A DNA stretch of 59,893 bases from Staphylococcus hominis subsp. hominis (GCF_002901845.1 NZ_PPQE01000005.1:27647-87539); one strand, 5' to 3'. Positions 30,334 through 44,389 are shown, numbered from the stretch's first letter. Made by a program: numbers and translations. Notes: a model not told the origin generated them from the letters alone.

Positions 30334-31026
30334 ATGTATGACATTAGAAAGTGGCAGCATGTATTTAAACTTGATCCTGCCAAAGAGATTAGCGACGAAA
30401 ATTTAGAAGCCTTATGTATGTCAGATACTGATGCCATCATGATTGGTGGGACAGACGATGTAACTGAAGATAATGTCATTCATCTTATGAGTAGAGTTAG
30501 AAGATATCCATTACCTTTAGTACTAGAGGTTTCAAATTTAGATAGCGTAATGCCTGGCTTTGACTTTTATTTTATACCCTCAATATTAAATAGTAATGAT
30601 GTGACATACCATAATGGTTTGCTTCATAAAGCATTAAAACAATATGGTCATATGATTAATTTTGAAGAAGTGATGCTTGAAGGGTATGTCGTTCTTAATC
30701 CAGATAGTAAAGTAGCCAAACTTACGCAATCAAATACTCAGTTAGATGTTGAAGATATTGAAGCTTATGCTCAACTCGTTGAAGAAATGTATAAGTTGCC
30801 AATTTTGTATTTAGAATATAGTGGTACATATGGAGATAAAGATATCGTAAAAGCCACTTCCCAAATGTTAACCCATACACAATTATTTTATGGTGGTGGT
30901 ATTAGTTCTTTAACTGAAGCTAAAGAAATGAAAAATTATGCCGATACAATTATTGTAGGTAATATTATATACTCAGATATTAAAAAAGCTTTAAAAACTG
31001 TAAAAATAAAGAAGGAGTCGAAATAA
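30334..31026 (+). CDS. pcrB: Heptaprenylglyceryl phosphate synthase PcrB
   Basis: A 230-residue TIM-barrel prenyltransferase, transferring a heptaprenyl chain to glycerol-1-phosphate. The phosphate-binding loops IMIGGTD near the N-terminus and [11 protein letters not shown] near the C-terminus, plus YLEYSGTYG, are typical. GAAGGAG precedes the ATG. Its stop overlaps the pcrA ATG by one base, beginning the conserved pcrB-pcrA-ligA-camS operon. Confidence 0.93.
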   Translation: MYDIRKWQHVFKLDPAKEISDENLEALCMSDTDAIMIGGTDDVTEDNVIHLMSRVRRYPLPLVLEVSNLDSVMPGFDFYFIPSILNSNDVTYHNGLLHKALKQYGHMINFEEVMLEGYVVLNPDSKVAKLTQSNTQLDVEDIEAYAQLVEEMYKLPILYLEYSGTYGDKDIVKATSQMLTHTQLFYGGGISSLTEAKEMKNYADTIIVGNIIYSDIKKALKTVKIKKESK

Positions 31027-33218
31027 TGAATGCTCTAGTAAGTAATATGAATAAAGAACAAAGTGAAGCAGTTAGAACGACAGAAGGTCCTTTGCTTATC
31101 ATGGCTGGCGCAGGGTCAGGTAAAACAAGGGTGTTAACACACCGCATAGCCTACTTATTAGATGAAAAAGATGTTTCTCCGTATAACATTTTAGCTATTA
31201 CGTTTACTAATAAAGCTGCAAAAGAAATGAAAGAGCGTGTGGAACACTTGGTTGGTGAAGAAGCTCAAGTGATTTGGATGTCAACATTCCATTCAATGTG
31301 TGTAAAGATTTTAAGAAGAGATGCAGATCGTATTGGCATTGAACGCAACTTTACCATTATTGACCCAACTGATCAAAAATCTGTAATTAAAGATGTACTT
31401 AAAAATGAAAATATTGATAGTAAACGTTTTGAACCGAGAATGTTTGTTGGTGCCATCAGTAATTTAAAAAATGAATTGAAAACGCCCGAAGATGCGATGA
31501 AAGAAGCAAATGATTTTCATTCACAAATGGTTGCAACAGTATATAGTGGATACCAACGTCAACTATCTAGAAATGAAGCATTGGATTTTGATGATTTAAT
31601 CATGAAAACGATTCGTTTATTTGAACGTGTACCAGATGCATTAGAATACTATCAAAATAAATTTCAATACATCCATGTAGATGAGTATCAAGATACAAAT
31701 AAAGCACAATATACACTTGTTAAATTACTTGCAAGTAAATTTAAAAATTTATGTGTTGTAGGTGATTCTGATCAATCAATATATGGATGGCGTGGTGCAG
31801 ATATTCAAAATATACTATCTTTCGAGGAAGACTATCCTGAAGCAAAGACTATTTTCCTAGAACAAAATTATCGATCAACAAAAACCATTTTAACAGCTGC
31901 AAATGAAGTGATTAAACATAATACTGAACGGAAACCTAAAGGGTTATGGACCGCAAATAATGGTGGAGAAAAGATTAAATATTATGAAGCGATGACTGAA
32001 CGTGACGAAGCAGAATATGTAGTTCGTGAAATTATTAAACATCGTAAGTCTGGAAAAGACTATAATGATATGGCAATTTTGTATCGAACAAATGCACAAT
32101 CACGTGTGTTAGAAGAAACATTTATGAAATCAAATATTCCTTATACGATGGTTGGTGGCCAAAAGTTCTATGATCGTAAAGAAATCAAAGACCTGTTAAG
32201 TTATTTAAGAATAGTGGCAAATAGTAATGATGATATTAGTCTTCAAAGAATTATTAATGTTCCTAAAAGAGGGATAGGGCCATCATCAGTTGATAAAATT
32301 CAACGATATGCACTAGATAACAATATTAGTATGTTTGATGCATTAGGAGAAGTGGATTTTATAGGGCTCTCTAAAAAAGTAACTCAAGAATGTATACAAT
32401 TTTATGAAATGGTTCAAAACTTAATTAAAGAACAAGAATTTTTAGAAATTAGTGAGATTGTTGAGGAAATACTTGAAAAATCAGGTTATCGTCAAATGTT
32501 AGAACGTGAACAAACAATTGAATCACGTAGTCGTCTTGAAAATATTGATGAATTTATGTCTGTACCTAAAGACTATGAAAAAGATACACCTTTAGAAGAA
32601 CAATCATTGATTAACTTTTTAACTGATTTATCACTTGTCGCAGATATTGACGAAGCACAAATTGATAGTGGTGTAACGTTAATGACCATGCATTCTGCAA
32701 AAGGATTAGAGTTCCCAATTGTATTCTTAATGGGTATGGAAGAATCACTTTTCCCTCATATTAGAGCAATTAAAAGTGATGATGACCATGAGATGGAAGA
32801 AGAAAGACGAATTTGTTATGTAGCCATTACACGTGCAGAAGAAGTGTTATATATTACACATGCGACTTCTCGTATGTTATTTGGACGTTCACAAGCAAAT
32901 CTACCATCACGCTTCTTAAAAGAAATCCCTGAAGAATTATTAGAAACACCAGCAAAATCAAAACGACAAACAATCACTTCTAAGTCAACTACACCGTCAA
33001 AACGTGGTTTTAGTAAACGTACGACTTCTACTAAAAAACAAGTATCTGCTTCAGATTGGAAGGTAGGAGATAAAGTGACACATAAATCATGGGGCGAAGG
33101 TATGGTGAGCAATGTAAGTGAAAAAAATGGCTCTGTTGAATTAGATATTATATTTAAATCTGAAGGTCCTAAGCGTTTATTAGCTCAATTTGCGCCTATC
33201 GAAAAAAAGGAGGATTAG
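31026..33218 (+). CDS. pcrA: ATP-dependent DNA helicase PcrA
   Basis: A 730-residue UvrD/PcrA-family SF1 3'-5' helicase, essential in repair and plasmid rolling-circle replication. Motif I ([10 protein letters not shown]), motif II (VDEYQDTN), motif III ([14 protein letters not shown]), motif V (TMHSAKGLE) and motif VI (VAITRAEE) occur in order. The C-terminal tail has the Tudor-like segment ([13 protein letters not shown]) that binds RNA polymerase. Overlaps pcrB, 3 bp before ligA. Confidence 0.98.
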   Translation: MNALVSNMNKEQSEAVRTTEGPLLIMAGAGSGKTRVLTHRIAYLLDEKDVSPYNILAITFTNKAAKEMKERVEHLVGEEAQVIWMSTFHSMCVKILRRDADRIGIERNFTIIDPTDQKSVIKDVLKNENIDSKRFEPRMFVGAISNLKNELKTPEDAMKEANDFHSQMVATVYSGYQRQLSRNEALDFDDLIMKTIRLFERVPDALEYYQNKFQYIHVDEYQDTNKAQYTLVKLLASKFKNLCVVGDSDQSIYGWRGADIQNILSFEEDYPEAKTIFLEQNYRSTKTILTAANEVIKHNTERKPKGLWTANNGGEKIKYYEAMTERDEAEYVVREIIKHRKSGKDYNDMAILYRTNAQSRVLEETFMKSNIPYTMVGGQKFYDRKEIKDLLSYLRIVANSNDDISLQRIINVPKRGIGPSSVDKIQRYALDNNISMFDALGEVDFIGLSKKVTQECIQFYEMVQNLIKEQEFLEISEIVEEILEKSGYRQMLEREQTIESRSRLENIDEFMSVPKDYEKDTPLEEQSLINFLTDLSLVADIDEAQIDSGVTLMTMHSAKGLEFPIVFLMGMEESLFPHIRAIKSDDDHEMEEERRICYVAITRAEEVLYITHATSRMLFGRSQANLPSRFLKEIPEELLETPAKSKRQTITSKSTTPSKRGFSKRTTSTKKQVSASDWKVGDKVTHKSWGEGMVSNVSEKNGSVELDIIFKSEGPKRLLAQFAPIEKKED

Positions 33219-33221
33219 TAA

Positions 33222-35225
<2,004 letters not shown>

Positions 35226-35236
35226 AGGAGAACGTA

Positions 35237-36436
35237 ATGAAGCGGTTATTATTATTAGTTATAACGTCGCTTATGATATTGACAGCGTGTGGCAATGGGA
35301 ATGATAAAAATAGTCAGTCAAATAATAAGCAACAAGAACAAAATTCAAATAATGTAAAAACAGTTGCCACTGATCAAGAAGTTCAAGGAGATAATTATCG
35401 TACAATCTTACCATTTAAAGAAAGCCAAGCTCGTGGAGTATTACAAGATAATATGGCTAATAGCTATAATGGTGAAGATTTCGAAAATGGTTTATTACAT
35501 CTAAGTAAGTCTGTATTTCCAACTGATAATTTTTTATATCAAGATGGGCAGTATTTAGACAAAAATACAGTTAACGCATATTTAAATCCCAAGTATTCTA
35601 AAGACGAAATTGATCACATGAGTGAAAGTGAAAAAGAATCAAAAAAAGCTACTGAAAATTTAGGTCTTAATCCATCACATGATGGAGAAACTAAACCAGA
35701 AAAAATAGCAGAAAGCTCTCCTGCTTATTTATCTAATATCTTAGAACAAGATTTTTATGATACAAATGATACAAAAGGAAAAAAAATTAAAGGCATAACA
35801 ATTGGTCTTGCTATGAATAGTGTCTATTATTATCAAAAAGAAAAAGATGGAGAAACATATAGCAAATCGCTAGATAATAAAGAAATTGAAAAACAAGGTA
35901 AAGCAATGGCTCAAGAGTTACTTACACGCCTTAGAGCAAATAAAGATTTGAAAAATATTCCAATTCACTTTGCAATATATGTTCAATCGAGTCAAGATGC
36001 AATTGCGCCAGGACACTTTATTGCTAATACGATTGTTGATGATAAACAAACTAAAATTAATAAATGGAATAAAATTGATGAGATTTCAGCACTTTTACCT
36101 TCAACAGAAGCAGAAAAATATGACAAAAATCTAAATAATAACTTTAAACAATTTAATGACGATCTTCAATCTTATTTCTCTAATTTTACTCAAGCAATTG
36201 GAAAAGTGAAATTTGTAGATAAGAAACCTAATAGACTAGTGATTGATTTGCCAATCGATTACTATGGTCAAGCTGAAACAATAGGAATTACACAATATGT
36301 AACAGAACAAGCTAAGAAATATTTTGATAATATAGATAGTTACGAAATTCGTATAAAAGATGGTAACAATTCAAGAGCACTTATTAGTAAAACAAAAGAT
36401 GACAAAGACCCACAAGTCCATATTTATAGTAATTAA
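35237..36436 (+). CDS. camS: CamS-family lipoprotein (sex pheromone cAM373 precursor)
   Basis: A 399-residue lipoprotein. The signal peptide MKRLLLLVITSLMILTA ends at the lipidated Cys18 (lipobox LTAC), followed by an Asn/Gln-rich linker and the conserved CamS domain. In S. aureus the signal peptide yields a heptapeptide recognised by enterococcal plasmid pAM373. The corresponding residues 11-17 here read SLMILTA, different from AIFILAA. Role of the mature domain unknown. Last gene of pcrB-pcrA-ligA-camS. Confidence 0.9.
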   Translation: MKRLLLLVITSLMILTACGNGNDKNSQSNNKQQEQNSNNVKTVATDQEVQGDNYRTILPFKESQARGVLQDNMANSYNGEDFENGLLHLSKSVFPTDNFLYQDGQYLDKNTVNAYLNPKYSKDEIDHMSESEKESKKATENLGLNPSHDGETKPEKIAESSPAYLSNILEQDFYDTNDTKGKKIKGITIGLAMNSVYYYQKEKDGETYSKSLDNKEIEKQGKAMAQELLTRLRANKDLKNIPIHFAIYVQSSQDAIAPGHFIANTIVDDKQTKINKWNKIDEISALLPSTEAEKYDKNLNNNFKQFNDDLQSYFSNFTQAIGKVKFVDKKPNRLVIDLPIDYYGQAETIGITQYVTEQAKKYFDNIDSYEIRIKDGNNSRALISKTKDDKDPQVHIYSN

Positions 36437-36438
36437 TT

Positions 36439-36477
36439 AAAAAGAGGTTGTGACACGTCGTGTCGCAGCCTCTTTTT
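36439..36477. terminator. Bidirectional terminator between camS and putP
   Basis: AAAAAGAGGTTGTGACACG ... TGTCGCAGCCTCTTTTT, a strong stem between convergent genes. Confidence 0.92.
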
Positions 36478-36495
36478 AATTTTCAATAAATTAAT

Positions 36496-38034
36496 TTATT
36501 TTTCGCGAACAATTGTTTTAACTTGATTTAACTGTTGTTCAATAGAATAGTCTGATTTATAGGTGAAGATGCTAACAAGGTATGTAACGATTACACTACT
36601 AATAAAACCAGGTATAATTTCATACATGCCAAATAGTTCATTAATATTAGCAAGTGGTTTAACCCAGACAATCCAAATAATGACTACGAGAGCTCCAGCA
36701 ATCATACCACTTATCGCACCCTCACGTGTTAGTTTTTTCCAATATAAAGAAAAAAGAACAAGTGGGCTAAATGCTGCACCAAAACCTGCCCAAGCATTTC
36801 CGACTAGGTTTAATATGGTGTCATTAGGAGACCATGCAATAGCAAGAGCTACAATGGCTACAGCTAACACAGACAATCTGCCTACCAGTACAAATTCTTT
36901 TTGATGTGATTGAGCATGTTCTTCACCGCGAATGAGCTTATAGAAATCTTCTGTAAGTGAGCTTGAAGTCACTAATAATTGTGAAGAAATTGTACTCATA
37001 ATAGCAGCTAGAATGGCAGCAAGTAAGAATCCACCTACTAAAGGATGGAAAAGAACTTGGCTCATGATAATAAATAATGTTTCTGGATCGTCCATTTTAA
37101 TATGATTTTTCGAAATAAAAGCAATTCCAGTTAACCCTACACCCACAGCTCCAAGTAAACCTACAGTCATCCAACTTATTCCTAAGCGTCGTGCTTTAGG
37201 TAAAAGTTTGTGAGATTTAATAGACATAAATCGTACAATAATATGAGGCTGACCAAAATAACCTAATCCCCATGCAAATAATGAAATCATACCTAAAAAA
37301 GTAGTACCTCTAAATAAATCCATATTAGTTGGTTTCATTTCAGCTACTTGATGGAATGTATCCCATCCACTAAGTTGTATCAAAGCAACTATTGGTACCA
37401 TTACCATTGCGATAAGCATGATAACCCCTTGGAAAAAGTCAGTAATAGAAACAGCTAAATATCCTCCGAAAAAGGTATATAAAATAACGATAATTGCGAC
37501 TGAAATAAGTCCCAAATGATAATTTAATCCAAATGCGCTTTCGAATAATTTACCTCCAGAAACAAAGCCAGAGTGAGTATATAAAGTGAAAAAAATAACA
37601 ATAATAAGACCAGAAATAATTTTAATGATACTATGTTTATCATTAAGACGGTTTTTGAAAAAATCAGGGAGCGTAATTGCATCTCCAGCAACTTCTGTAT
37701 ATACTCTAAGCCTTGGTGCAACAACGAGATAGTTAACATAGGCGCCAATAGTTAAACCAATTGTAATCCATATTGTCGATAAACCTGTGCTATAAACAGA
37801 CCCTGGAAGTCCCATAATCATCCAACCACTCATATCTGAAGCACCGGCTGATAAAGCAGTAATATATGGGCCTATATTCCTCCCACCTAACATATACTCA
37901 CTTAAATTGCCGGTTGCCTGTTTATAACCATAGTAACCAATCACTAGCAGAATAATAAAATAGATTGCAATCATAATATAAGTCTGCCAGCTTGTGTTAG
38001 CATGAGTACCTAAATTTGCACCTAATACAAACAT
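36496..38034 (-). CDS. putP: Sodium/proline symporter PutP
   Basis: A 512-residue sodium:solute symporter (SSF/SLC5 family) with about 13 membrane spans, importing proline. SSF landmarks are the N-terminal [25 protein letters not shown] and the later [14 protein letters not shown]. Start 38034 follows AAAGGGGG; the longer frame to 38082 reads through it. A cre-like site lies upstream. Confidence 0.94.
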   Translation of the reverse strand: MFVLGANLGTHANTSWQTYIMIAIYFIILLVIGYYGYKQATGNLSEYMLGGRNIGPYITALSAGASDMSGWMIMGLPGSVYSTGLSTIWITIGLTIGAYVNYLVVAPRLRVYTEVAGDAITLPDFFKNRLNDKHSIIKIISGLIIVIFFTLYTHSGFVSGGKLFESAFGLNYHLGLISVAIIVILYTFFGGYLAVSITDFFQGVIMLIAMVMVPIVALIQLSGWDTFHQVAEMKPTNMDLFRGTTFLGMISLFAWGLGYFGQPHIIVRFMSIKSHKLLPKARRLGISWMTVGLLGAVGVGLTGIAFISKNHIKMDDPETLFIIMSQVLFHPLVGGFLLAAILAAIMSTISSQLLVTSSSLTEDFYKLIRGEEHAQSHQKEFVLVGRLSVLAVAIVALAIAWSPNDTILNLVGNAWAGFGAAFSPLVLFSLYWKKLTREGAISGMIAGALVVIIWIVWVKPLANINELFGMYEIIPGFISSVIVTYLVSIFTYKSDYSIEQQLNQVKTIVREK

Positions 38035-38459
38035 TGTAATTACCCCCTTTAAAACTTTTAAATTTATGTTTTTCAACAACATTGTACTGAAAAAAAGAAG
38101 TGACGATTTTTAAATTAGTTACATGTAATATTATACAATGGTATTTATAGATTAGAGAAGTAAAATTTTATCTATAAATAACAGTTTATTTTAATGTAAT
38201 TATAAGCGTTAACAAGAATTAGAGTATAGATAAAAAATAATTCATTTTATTATATAACGTTAATATTAATAAATTATTAATAGAAATTAATGTATATTTA
38301 TAGGTAACTATGTAAATGAGTTACATAAGAAAGTTGTTTTAATTCTTAACTTTGCTAAGAATAGTTAATACACCGAGTATCATAATAAATATTTAGATTT
38401 TTAACTGAAAATTTGATACAATTTTATGATGAATGAGTAATAAGGAGGCTTTTTTAATA
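38035..38459. other. Divergent putP-gatC intergenic region
   Basis: About 425 bp of AT-rich DNA holding the promoters of both operons and a cre-like site. No gene or structured RNA could be identified; no T-box or riboswitch signature was seen before gatC. Confidence 0.7.
38200..38214. promoter_or_regulatory. cre-like (CcpA) site upstream of putP
   Basis: TTATAAGCGTTAACA matches the cre consensus WTGNAANCGNWNNCW at 14 of 15 positions. It lies about 165 bp upstream of putP. Catabolite control of proline uptake by CcpA is known in staphylococci. The distance and the divergent gatC promoter leave the target open. Confidence 0.5.
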
Positions 38460-38762
38460 ATGACTAAAGTTACACGCGAAGAAGTTGAACATATAGCACA
38501 TTTAGCAAGACTTCAAATTTCTCCTGAAGAAACTGAAGAAATGGCTAATACACTTGAAAGTATCTTAGATTTTGCAAAACAAAACGATTCAGCAGATACT
38601 GAAGGTGTGGAACCAACATATCATGTCTTAGATTTACAAAATGTGTTACGTGATGATAAAGCAATCGAGGGTATTCCTCAAGAACTTGCATTAAAAAATG
38701 CGAAAGAAACAGAAGACGGTCAATTTAAAGTACCAGCTATCATGAATGAGGAGGACGCTTAA
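38460..38762 (+). CDS. gatC: Glutamyl-tRNA(Gln)/aspartyl-tRNA(Asn) amidotransferase subunit C
   Basis: A 100-residue subunit holding the GatA-GatB complex together ([17 protein letters not shown]-terminus). AAGGAGG lies upstream of the ATG at 38460. First of gatCAB; the gatA ATG follows the stop by 1 bp. Confidence 0.96.
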   Translation: MTKVTREEVEHIAHLARLQISPEETEEMANTLESILDFAKQNDSADTEGVEPTYHVLDLQNVLRDDKAIEGIPQELALKNAKETEDGQFKVPAIMNEEDA

Positions 38763-38763
38763 G

Positions 38764-40221
38764 ATGAGTATTCGCTATGAATCTGTTGAAACACTTTCAG
38801 AAATGATTAAGAATAAAGAAATTAAACCTTCTGAAGTAGTTAAAGATATTTATGATGCTATTGAAGAAACAGATCCAACAATTAAATCATTTTTAGCTTT
38901 AGATAAAGAAAATGCAATTAAAAAAGCTAAAGAATTAGATGAGTTACAAGCTAAAGATCAATTTGAAGGTAAATTATTTGGAATCCCAATGGGAATTAAA
39001 GATAATATTATTACTAAAGATGTCGAAACAACTTGTGCAAGTAAAATGTTAGAAGGTTTTGTACCGATTTATGAATCAACAGTGATGAATAAATTACATC
39101 AAGAAAACGCAGTGTTAATTGGTAAATTAAATATGGATGAATTTGCAATGGGTGGTTCTACAGAAACATCTTATTTCAAAAAAACTGTAAATCCATTTGA
39201 TCATCAAGCAGTTCCAGGGGGATCTTCTGGAGGTTCAGCTGCAGCAGTAGCAGCAGGATTAGTACCATTTAGTTTAGGTTCTGATACTGGTGGATCAATC
39301 AGACAACCAGCTGCATATTGTGGTGTAGTAGGTATGAAACCTACATATGGCCGTGTATCACGTTTTGGTTTAGTTGCATTTGCATCTTCATTAGATCAAA
39401 TTGGACCAATTACTCGTAATGTTAAAGATAATGCGATGGTATTAGAAGCAATTGCAGGCGCAGACAAAAATGACTCTACAAGTGCACCGGTTGAAGATGT
39501 TGATTTTACTTCTGAAATTGGTAAAGACATCAAAGGTCTTAAAATTGCACTTCCTAAAGAATACTTAGGAGAAGGTGTTAACGAGGAAGTAAAAACTTCT
39601 GTAAAACAAGCAGTAGAAACATTAAAATCACTTGGTGCAGAAGTTGATGAAGTGTCATTACCAAATACTAAATATGGTATTCCTTCTTATTATGTAATCG
39701 CATCGTCTGAAGCATCTGCAAATTTAGCACGTTTCGATGGTATTCGTTATGGCTACCATTCAAAAGAAGCACAAACATTAGAAGAATTATACAAAATGTC
39801 TCGTTCTGAAGGCTTTGGAGACGAAGTTAAACGTCGTATCTTCTTAGGTACATTCGCATTAAGTTCTGGTTATTATGATGCATTTTATAATAAATCTCAA
39901 AAAGTTAGAACATTAATTAAAAATGACTTCGATAAAGTATTCGAAAATTATGATGTTGTTGTAGGGCCTACAGCTCCAACAACGGCGTTTAATTTAGGCG
40001 AAGAAATTGATGATCCTTTAACAATGTATGCAAATGACTTATTAACTACGCCTGTTAACTTAGCTGGTTTACCTGGCATTTCTGTGCCATGTGGCCAATC
40101 AAACGGACGTCCAATCGGTTTACAATTTATTGGTAAACCATTTGATGAAAAAACATTATATCGTGTGGCATATCAATATGAAACACAATTTAACTTACAC
40201 GACGCATACGAAAAATTATAA
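38764..40221 (+). CDS. gatA: Glutamyl-tRNA(Gln) amidotransferase subunit A
   Basis: A 485-residue amidase-signature protein releasing ammonia from glutamine. The catalytic Ser-cisSer-Lys set is seen in [10 protein letters not shown] (Lys), the glycine- and serine-rich [10 protein letters not shown], and [10 protein letters not shown]. Start 38764 follows GAGGAGG; upstream frame extension overlaps gatC. Works with GatB to make Gln-tRNA(Gln) because staphylococci lack GlnRS. Confidence 0.97.
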   Translation: MSIRYESVETLSEMIKNKEIKPSEVVKDIYDAIEETDPTIKSFLALDKENAIKKAKELDELQAKDQFEGKLFGIPMGIKDNIITKDVETTCASKMLEGFVPIYESTVMNKLHQENAVLIGKLNMDEFAMGGSTETSYFKKTVNPFDHQAVPGGSSGGSAAAVAAGLVPFSLGSDTGGSIRQPAAYCGVVGMKPTYGRVSRFGLVAFASSLDQIGPITRNVKDNAMVLEAIAGADKNDSTSAPVEDVDFTSEIGKDIKGLKIALPKEYLGEGVNEEVKTSVKQAVETLKSLGAEVDEVSLPNTKYGIPSYYVIASSEASANLARFDGIRYGYHSKEAQTLEELYKMSRSEGFGDEVKRRIFLGTFALSSGYYDAFYNKSQKVRTLIKNDFDKVFENYDVVVGPTAPTTAFNLGEEIDDPLTMYANDLLTTPVNLAGLPGISVPCGQSNGRPIGLQFIGKPFDEKTLYRVAYQYETQFNLHDAYEKL

Positions 40222-40233
40222 GGAGTGGAAATA

Positions 40234-41661
40234 ATGCATTTTGAAACAGTTATCGGACTTGAAGTTCACGTTGAATTAAAAACAGACTCAAAAATGTTCT
40301 CTCCATCACCAGCACATTTTGGGGCTGAACCTAACTCAAACACTAATGTTATTGATTTAGCTTATCCGGGTGTTTTACCTGTTGTAAATAGAAGAGCAGT
40401 AGATTGGGCGATGCGTGCGTCAATGGCTCTAAATATGGATATTGCTACAAATTCTAAATTTGATCGCAAAAACTATTTTTATCCAGATAATCCGAAAGCA
40501 TATCAAATTTCTCAATTTGATCAACCAATCGGTGAAAATGGATATATTGATATTGAAGTTGATGGTGAAACGAAACGTATTGGTATTACTCGTCTTCATA
40601 TGGAAGAAGACGCAGGTAAATCAACTCATAAAGATGGTTACTCTTTAGTAGACTTAAACCGTCAAGGTACACCATTAATAGAGATTGTATCTGAACCAGA
40701 TATTCGTTCTCCTAAAGAGGCATATGCTTATTTAGAAAAATTACGTTCAATTATCCAATATACTGGTGTCTCTGATTGTAAAATGGAAGAAGGTTCACTA
40801 CGTTGTGACGCTAATATTTCATTACGTCCTCACGGTCAAAAAGAATTCGGTACTAAAACTGAATTGAAAAATCTAAACTCATTTAACTATGTGAGAAAAG
40901 GTTTAGAATACGAAGAAAAACGTCAAGAAGAAGAATTATTAAATGGTGGTACGATTGGTCAAGAAACACGTCGTTTTGATGAATCAACGGGTAAAACTAT
41001 TTTAATGCGTGTTAAAGAAGGTTCTGATGATTATCGTTACTTCCCAGAACCAGATATTGTACCTCTATATGTCGATGATGAGTGGAAAGAACGTGTGCGA
41101 CAAACCATTCCAGAATTGCCTGACGAACGTAAAGCTAAATATGTTAATGAATTAGGCTTACCTGAATATGATGCGCATGTATTAACACTTACTAAAGAAA
41201 TGTCTGATTTCTTTGAAGGTGCGATTGAACATGGTGCAGATGTTAAACTAACATCTAACTGGTTGATGGGTGGCGTTAATGAATATCTTAATAAAAATCA
41301 AGTAGATTTAGAAGATACAAAATTAACTCCTGAAAATCTTGCTGGAATGATTAAGCTTATCGAAGATGGAACAATGAGTAGTAAAATTGCCAAAAAAGTA
41401 TTCCCAGAATTAGCTGAAAATGGTGGAGAAGCTAAACAAATTATGGAAGATAAAGGTTTAGTTCAAATTTCAGATGAAGCTACATTATTAAAATTTGTTA
41501 ATGAAGCTTTAGATAATAATCCACAATCTGTTGAAGATTATAAAAATGGTAAAGGGAAAGCTATGGGCTTCTTAGTGGGTCAAATTATGAAAGCTTCAAA
41601 AGGTCAAGCTAATCCTCAAAAAGTCAATCAATTATTAAAACAAGAATTGGATAAAAGATAA
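40234..41661 (+). CDS. gatB: Glutamyl-tRNA(Gln) amidotransferase subunit B
   Basis: A 475-residue kinase/transamidase subunit that phosphorylates the misacylated Glu-tRNA and amidates it with ammonia from GatA. Motifs: [12 protein letters not shown] at the N-terminus, [17 protein letters not shown] mid-protein, and the C-terminal YqeY-like tRNA-binding tail. AAGGAGTGG precedes the ATG, 12 bp after gatA. Confidence 0.97.
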   Translation: MHFETVIGLEVHVELKTDSKMFSPSPAHFGAEPNSNTNVIDLAYPGVLPVVNRRAVDWAMRASMALNMDIATNSKFDRKNYFYPDNPKAYQISQFDQPIGENGYIDIEVDGETKRIGITRLHMEEDAGKSTHKDGYSLVDLNRQGTPLIEIVSEPDIRSPKEAYAYLEKLRSIIQYTGVSDCKMEEGSLRCDANISLRPHGQKEFGTKTELKNLNSFNYVRKGLEYEEKRQEEELLNGGTIGQETRRFDESTGKTILMRVKEGSDDYRYFPEPDIVPLYVDDEWKERVRQTIPELPDERKAKYVNELGLPEYDAHVLTLTKEMSDFFEGAIEHGADVKLTSNWLMGGVNEYLNKNQVDLEDTKLTPENLAGMIKLIEDGTMSSKIAKKVFPELAENGGEAKQIMEDKGLVQISDEATLLKFVNEALDNNPQSVEDYKNGKGKAMGFLVGQIMKASKGQANPQKVNQLLKQELDKR

Positions 41662-41701
41662 TAGCTCATCTCATATGAGGTATTAAATATAAGTTTAAGC
41701 T

Positions 41702-41745
41702 AAACTGTTCACAAAGCGTTTAAGATTGTGAACAGTTTTTTTATT
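41702..41745 (+). terminator. gatCAB terminator
   Basis: AAACTGTTCACAA ... TTGTGAACAGTTTTTTT. Confidence 0.92.
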
Positions 41746-41975
41746 CATATTTCTAGAGAAAAGGCTATTGGATTTCAATAGGATAGATAAGCGCAGTATT
41801 TAGTTTGTTCCTAGTGTCAAAAGAATGAGATATGCTTTACGTCGGTTAGTTTCTTACAACAATTGTACAACAAAATGATACCCACAAAAATTTAAAAGAA
41901 TTGGTATAAATACTTTTAACTCATTCATAAATCATTTAATATAGTGTTATGTAAAAAAAAGTAGAGGGATCACTT
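41746..41975. other. gatB-dgkB intergenic region (remainder of a 314-bp gap)
   Basis: After the gatB terminator nothing beyond an AT-rich dgkB leader is visible. No small gene with a ribosome site and no structured RNA was found. Confidence 0.6.
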
Positions 41976-42893
41976 ATGAGAAAACGAGCAAGAATCATTT
42001 ATAATCCAACTTCTGGAAAGGAGCTATTTAAACGTACTTTACCAGATGTTTTAATAAAATTAGAACGTGCAGGTTATGAAACAAGTGCTTATGCAACTGA
42101 ACGAGAAGGAGATGCTACACTTGAAGCGGAACGTGCACTTGAACAAAACTATGATATTATTATAGCCGCTGGTGGTGATGGCACTTTAAATGAAGTTGTA
42201 AATGGAATTGCTGAACAACCCAATAGACCTAAATTAGGTATTATACCTATGGGTACAGTGAATGATTTTGGACGAGCTTTACATTTACCAAATGATATTA
42301 TGGGTGCAGTAGATGTTATTATTAAAGGTCATACGACAAAAGTAGATATCGGAAAAATGAATAACCGATATTTTATAAATTTAGCTGCTGGAGGTAAGCT
42401 CACGCAAGTATCCTATGAAACACCGAGTCGTTTAAAATCTATTGTTGGGCCTTTTGCATATTATATAAAAGGTTTCGAAATGTTGCCGCAAATGAAGGCA
42501 GTCGATTTGAGAATTGAATATGATAATGAAGTATTCCAAGGGGAAGCGTTGTTATTCTTACTAGGGCTTACCAATTCAATGGCAGGCTTTGAAAAACTTG
42601 TACCTGATGCTAAGTTAGATGATGGGTATTATACTTTAATTATTGTTGAGAAAGCAAACTTAGCTGAATTAGGCCATATCATGACATTAGCTTCTAGAGG
42701 TGAACATACCAAACATCCTAAAGTAATATATAAAAAAGCAAAATCAATTAATATTTCATCATTTACAGATATGCAATTAAATGTAGATGGAGAATATGGT
42801 GGTAAATTACCTGCAAACTTTTTAAATTTAAAACAGCATATTGAAGTTTGTACACCTAAAGATATTTATAATGATGAGCTATCAGAAAAATAA
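41976..42893 (+). CDS. dgkB: Diacylglycerol kinase DgkB
   Basis: A 305-residue soluble DAGK-catalytic-domain kinase returning diacylglycerol, a by-product of lipoteichoic acid synthesis, to phosphatidic acid. AAGGDGTLNEVVNG is the nucleotide-binding motif, and PMGTVNDFGRAL follows. GAGGG precedes the ATG. Slightly shorter than the S. aureus enzyme at the C-terminus. Confidence 0.94.
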   Translation: MRKRARIIYNPTSGKELFKRTLPDVLIKLERAGYETSAYATEREGDATLEAERALEQNYDIIIAAGGDGTLNEVVNGIAEQPNRPKLGIIPMGTVNDFGRALHLPNDIMGAVDVIIKGHTTKVDIGKMNNRYFINLAAGGKLTQVSYETPSRLKSIVGPFAYYIKGFEMLPQMKAVDLRIEYDNEVFQGEALLFLLGLTNSMAGFEKLVPDAKLDDGYYTLIIVEKANLAELGHIMTLASRGEHTKHPKVIYKKAKSINISSFTDMQLNVDGEYGGKLPANFLNLKQHIEVCTPKDIYNDELSEK

Positions 42894-43027
42894 TTAACGT
42901 ATTTAAGAATTAAACTGATTAGGGAAAATGAAATAAGAAGTTAAAAAGAGGTTATCTATAATTTCTGATTTGAAATGGTAAGAAGTTATACGTACCTCTT
43001 TTTCATATGGAGTGAAAAATAATTGTG

Positions 43028-44389
43028 ATGATTAATAAAAATGATGTAATAAAAGGAAAAGTGATAGATTTAACGCATGAAGGACATGGTGTGATTAAAT
43101 TAGATCGTTATCCTATCTTTGTTCCTAATGTGTTAATTGATGAAGAAGTAGAGTTTAAGGTAATTAAAGTAAAGAAAAACTTTGCTATTGGTAAACTAAT
43201 AAAAGTACTAAAACAAAGTGAGCAAAGAGTAATACCTCCTTGTATATATTATGAGAAATGTGGAGGATGCCAGTTACAACATATGTCTTATGAATCTCAG
43301 CTAAAAATGAAAAAACAACAAGTTGTGAATTTATTTCATAAAAAGGCGAAATTAGAGGAAACAGTGATTCACGATACTATTGGTATGGACCATCCATGGC
43401 GATATAGAAATAAATCCCAGCTTCCTGTAGGTAAAGATAAAAATAATAAAACGATAATGGGATATTACCGTCAAAGAAGTCATGACATCATTGATATGGA
43501 TAGTTGTTTAATTCAAGATGAAAAACAACAAGAACTAATGAATGATATAAAACAGTGGTTAAATGAATTGAATGTAAGCATTTATAATGAAAAAAATAAA
43601 AAAGGGTTATTACGTCATGTAGTCATTCGAACAAGTCATTATACAAATGAAGTTATGATTATATTTGTAACAAATGGTTCTAAATTTAAAGAAGCTGAAA
43701 CCCTAGTACATAGACTAACAGAGGTATATCCTAACATAACAAGTATTAAACAAAATATTAATAATTCACATTCAAATGTCATAATGGGTAAGCAATCGAT
43801 GACTTTATATGGAAAAGATAAAATTACAGATCAGTTAAGTGAAACTATTTTTGAAATTAGTGATCAATCGTTTTATCAAATTAATTCTGTTCAAACAGAA
43901 AAATTATATCAGAAAGCGATCGACTATGCTCAATTAAGTGGAAATGAAATTGTTTTAGATACATATTGTGGCATAGGAACGATTGGACTTTACATGGCAC
44001 CAGTGGCTAAACATGTATATGGTGTCGAAATTGTGCCATCTGCTATTCAAGATGCCAAGCAAAATGCTTTAATTAATCATTTTGATAATACAACGTTCGA
44101 ATGTGGTAAAGCAGAAGAAGTGATAATTGAATGGAAACAAAAAGGAATAGAACCTGATGTTATCATGGTCGATCCTCCACGAAAAGGATGCGATCAAGTC
44201 TTTATAGAAACATTATTAGAGTTAGCCCCTAAGCGTATTATCTATATTTCATGTAATCCTTCAACACAACAAAGAGATGCTCAGCTTTTAGCTAATCTAT
44301 ATTATTTAAAAGAAATAACACCAGTCGATATGTTTCCACATACAACACATATTGAAACTGTGGCCTTATTCGAAAGAAAAACATTGTAA
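43028..44389 (+). CDS. rlmD: 23S rRNA (uracil-5-)-methyltransferase RlmD/RlmCD
   Basis: A 453-residue TrmA/RumA-family methyltransferase. A TRAM domain (about 1-60) is followed by the iron-sulfur cysteines Cys72, Cys78, Cys81 (CIYYEKCGGC) with a fourth near DSCL. The SAM-binding LDTYCGIGTIGL, DPPRKGC, and the nucleophile region ISCNPSTQQRDA follow. GGAGTG precedes the ATG at 43028. Modifies 23S rRNA uridines. Confidence 0.94.
   Translation: MINKNDVIKGKVIDLTHEGHGVIKLDRYPIFVPNVLIDEEVEFKVIKVKKNFAIGKLIKVLKQSEQRVIPPCIYYEKCGGCQLQHMSYESQLKMKKQQVVNLFHKKAKLEETVIHDTIGMDHPWRYRNKSQLPVGKDKNNKTIMGYYRQRSHDIIDMDSCLIQDEKQQELMNDIKQWLNELNVSIYNEKNKKGLLRHVVIRTSHYTNEVMIIFVTNGSKFKEAETLVHRLTEVYPNITSIKQNINNSHSNVIMGKQSMTLYGKDKITDQLSETIFEISDQSFYQINSVQTEKLYQKAIDYAQLSGNEIVLDTYCGIGTIGLYMAPVAKHVYGVEIVPSAIQDAKQNALINHFDNTTFECGKAEEVIIEWKQKGIEPDVIMVDPPRKGCDQVFIETLLELAPKRIIYISCNPSTQQRDAQLLANLYYLKEITPVDMFPHTTHIETVALFERKTL

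Noticed and set aside
38035..38459. T-box or riboswitch before gatC
   Set aside because: No T-box sequence, specifier stem or antiterminator hairpin could be seen; the leader is simple AT-rich DNA.
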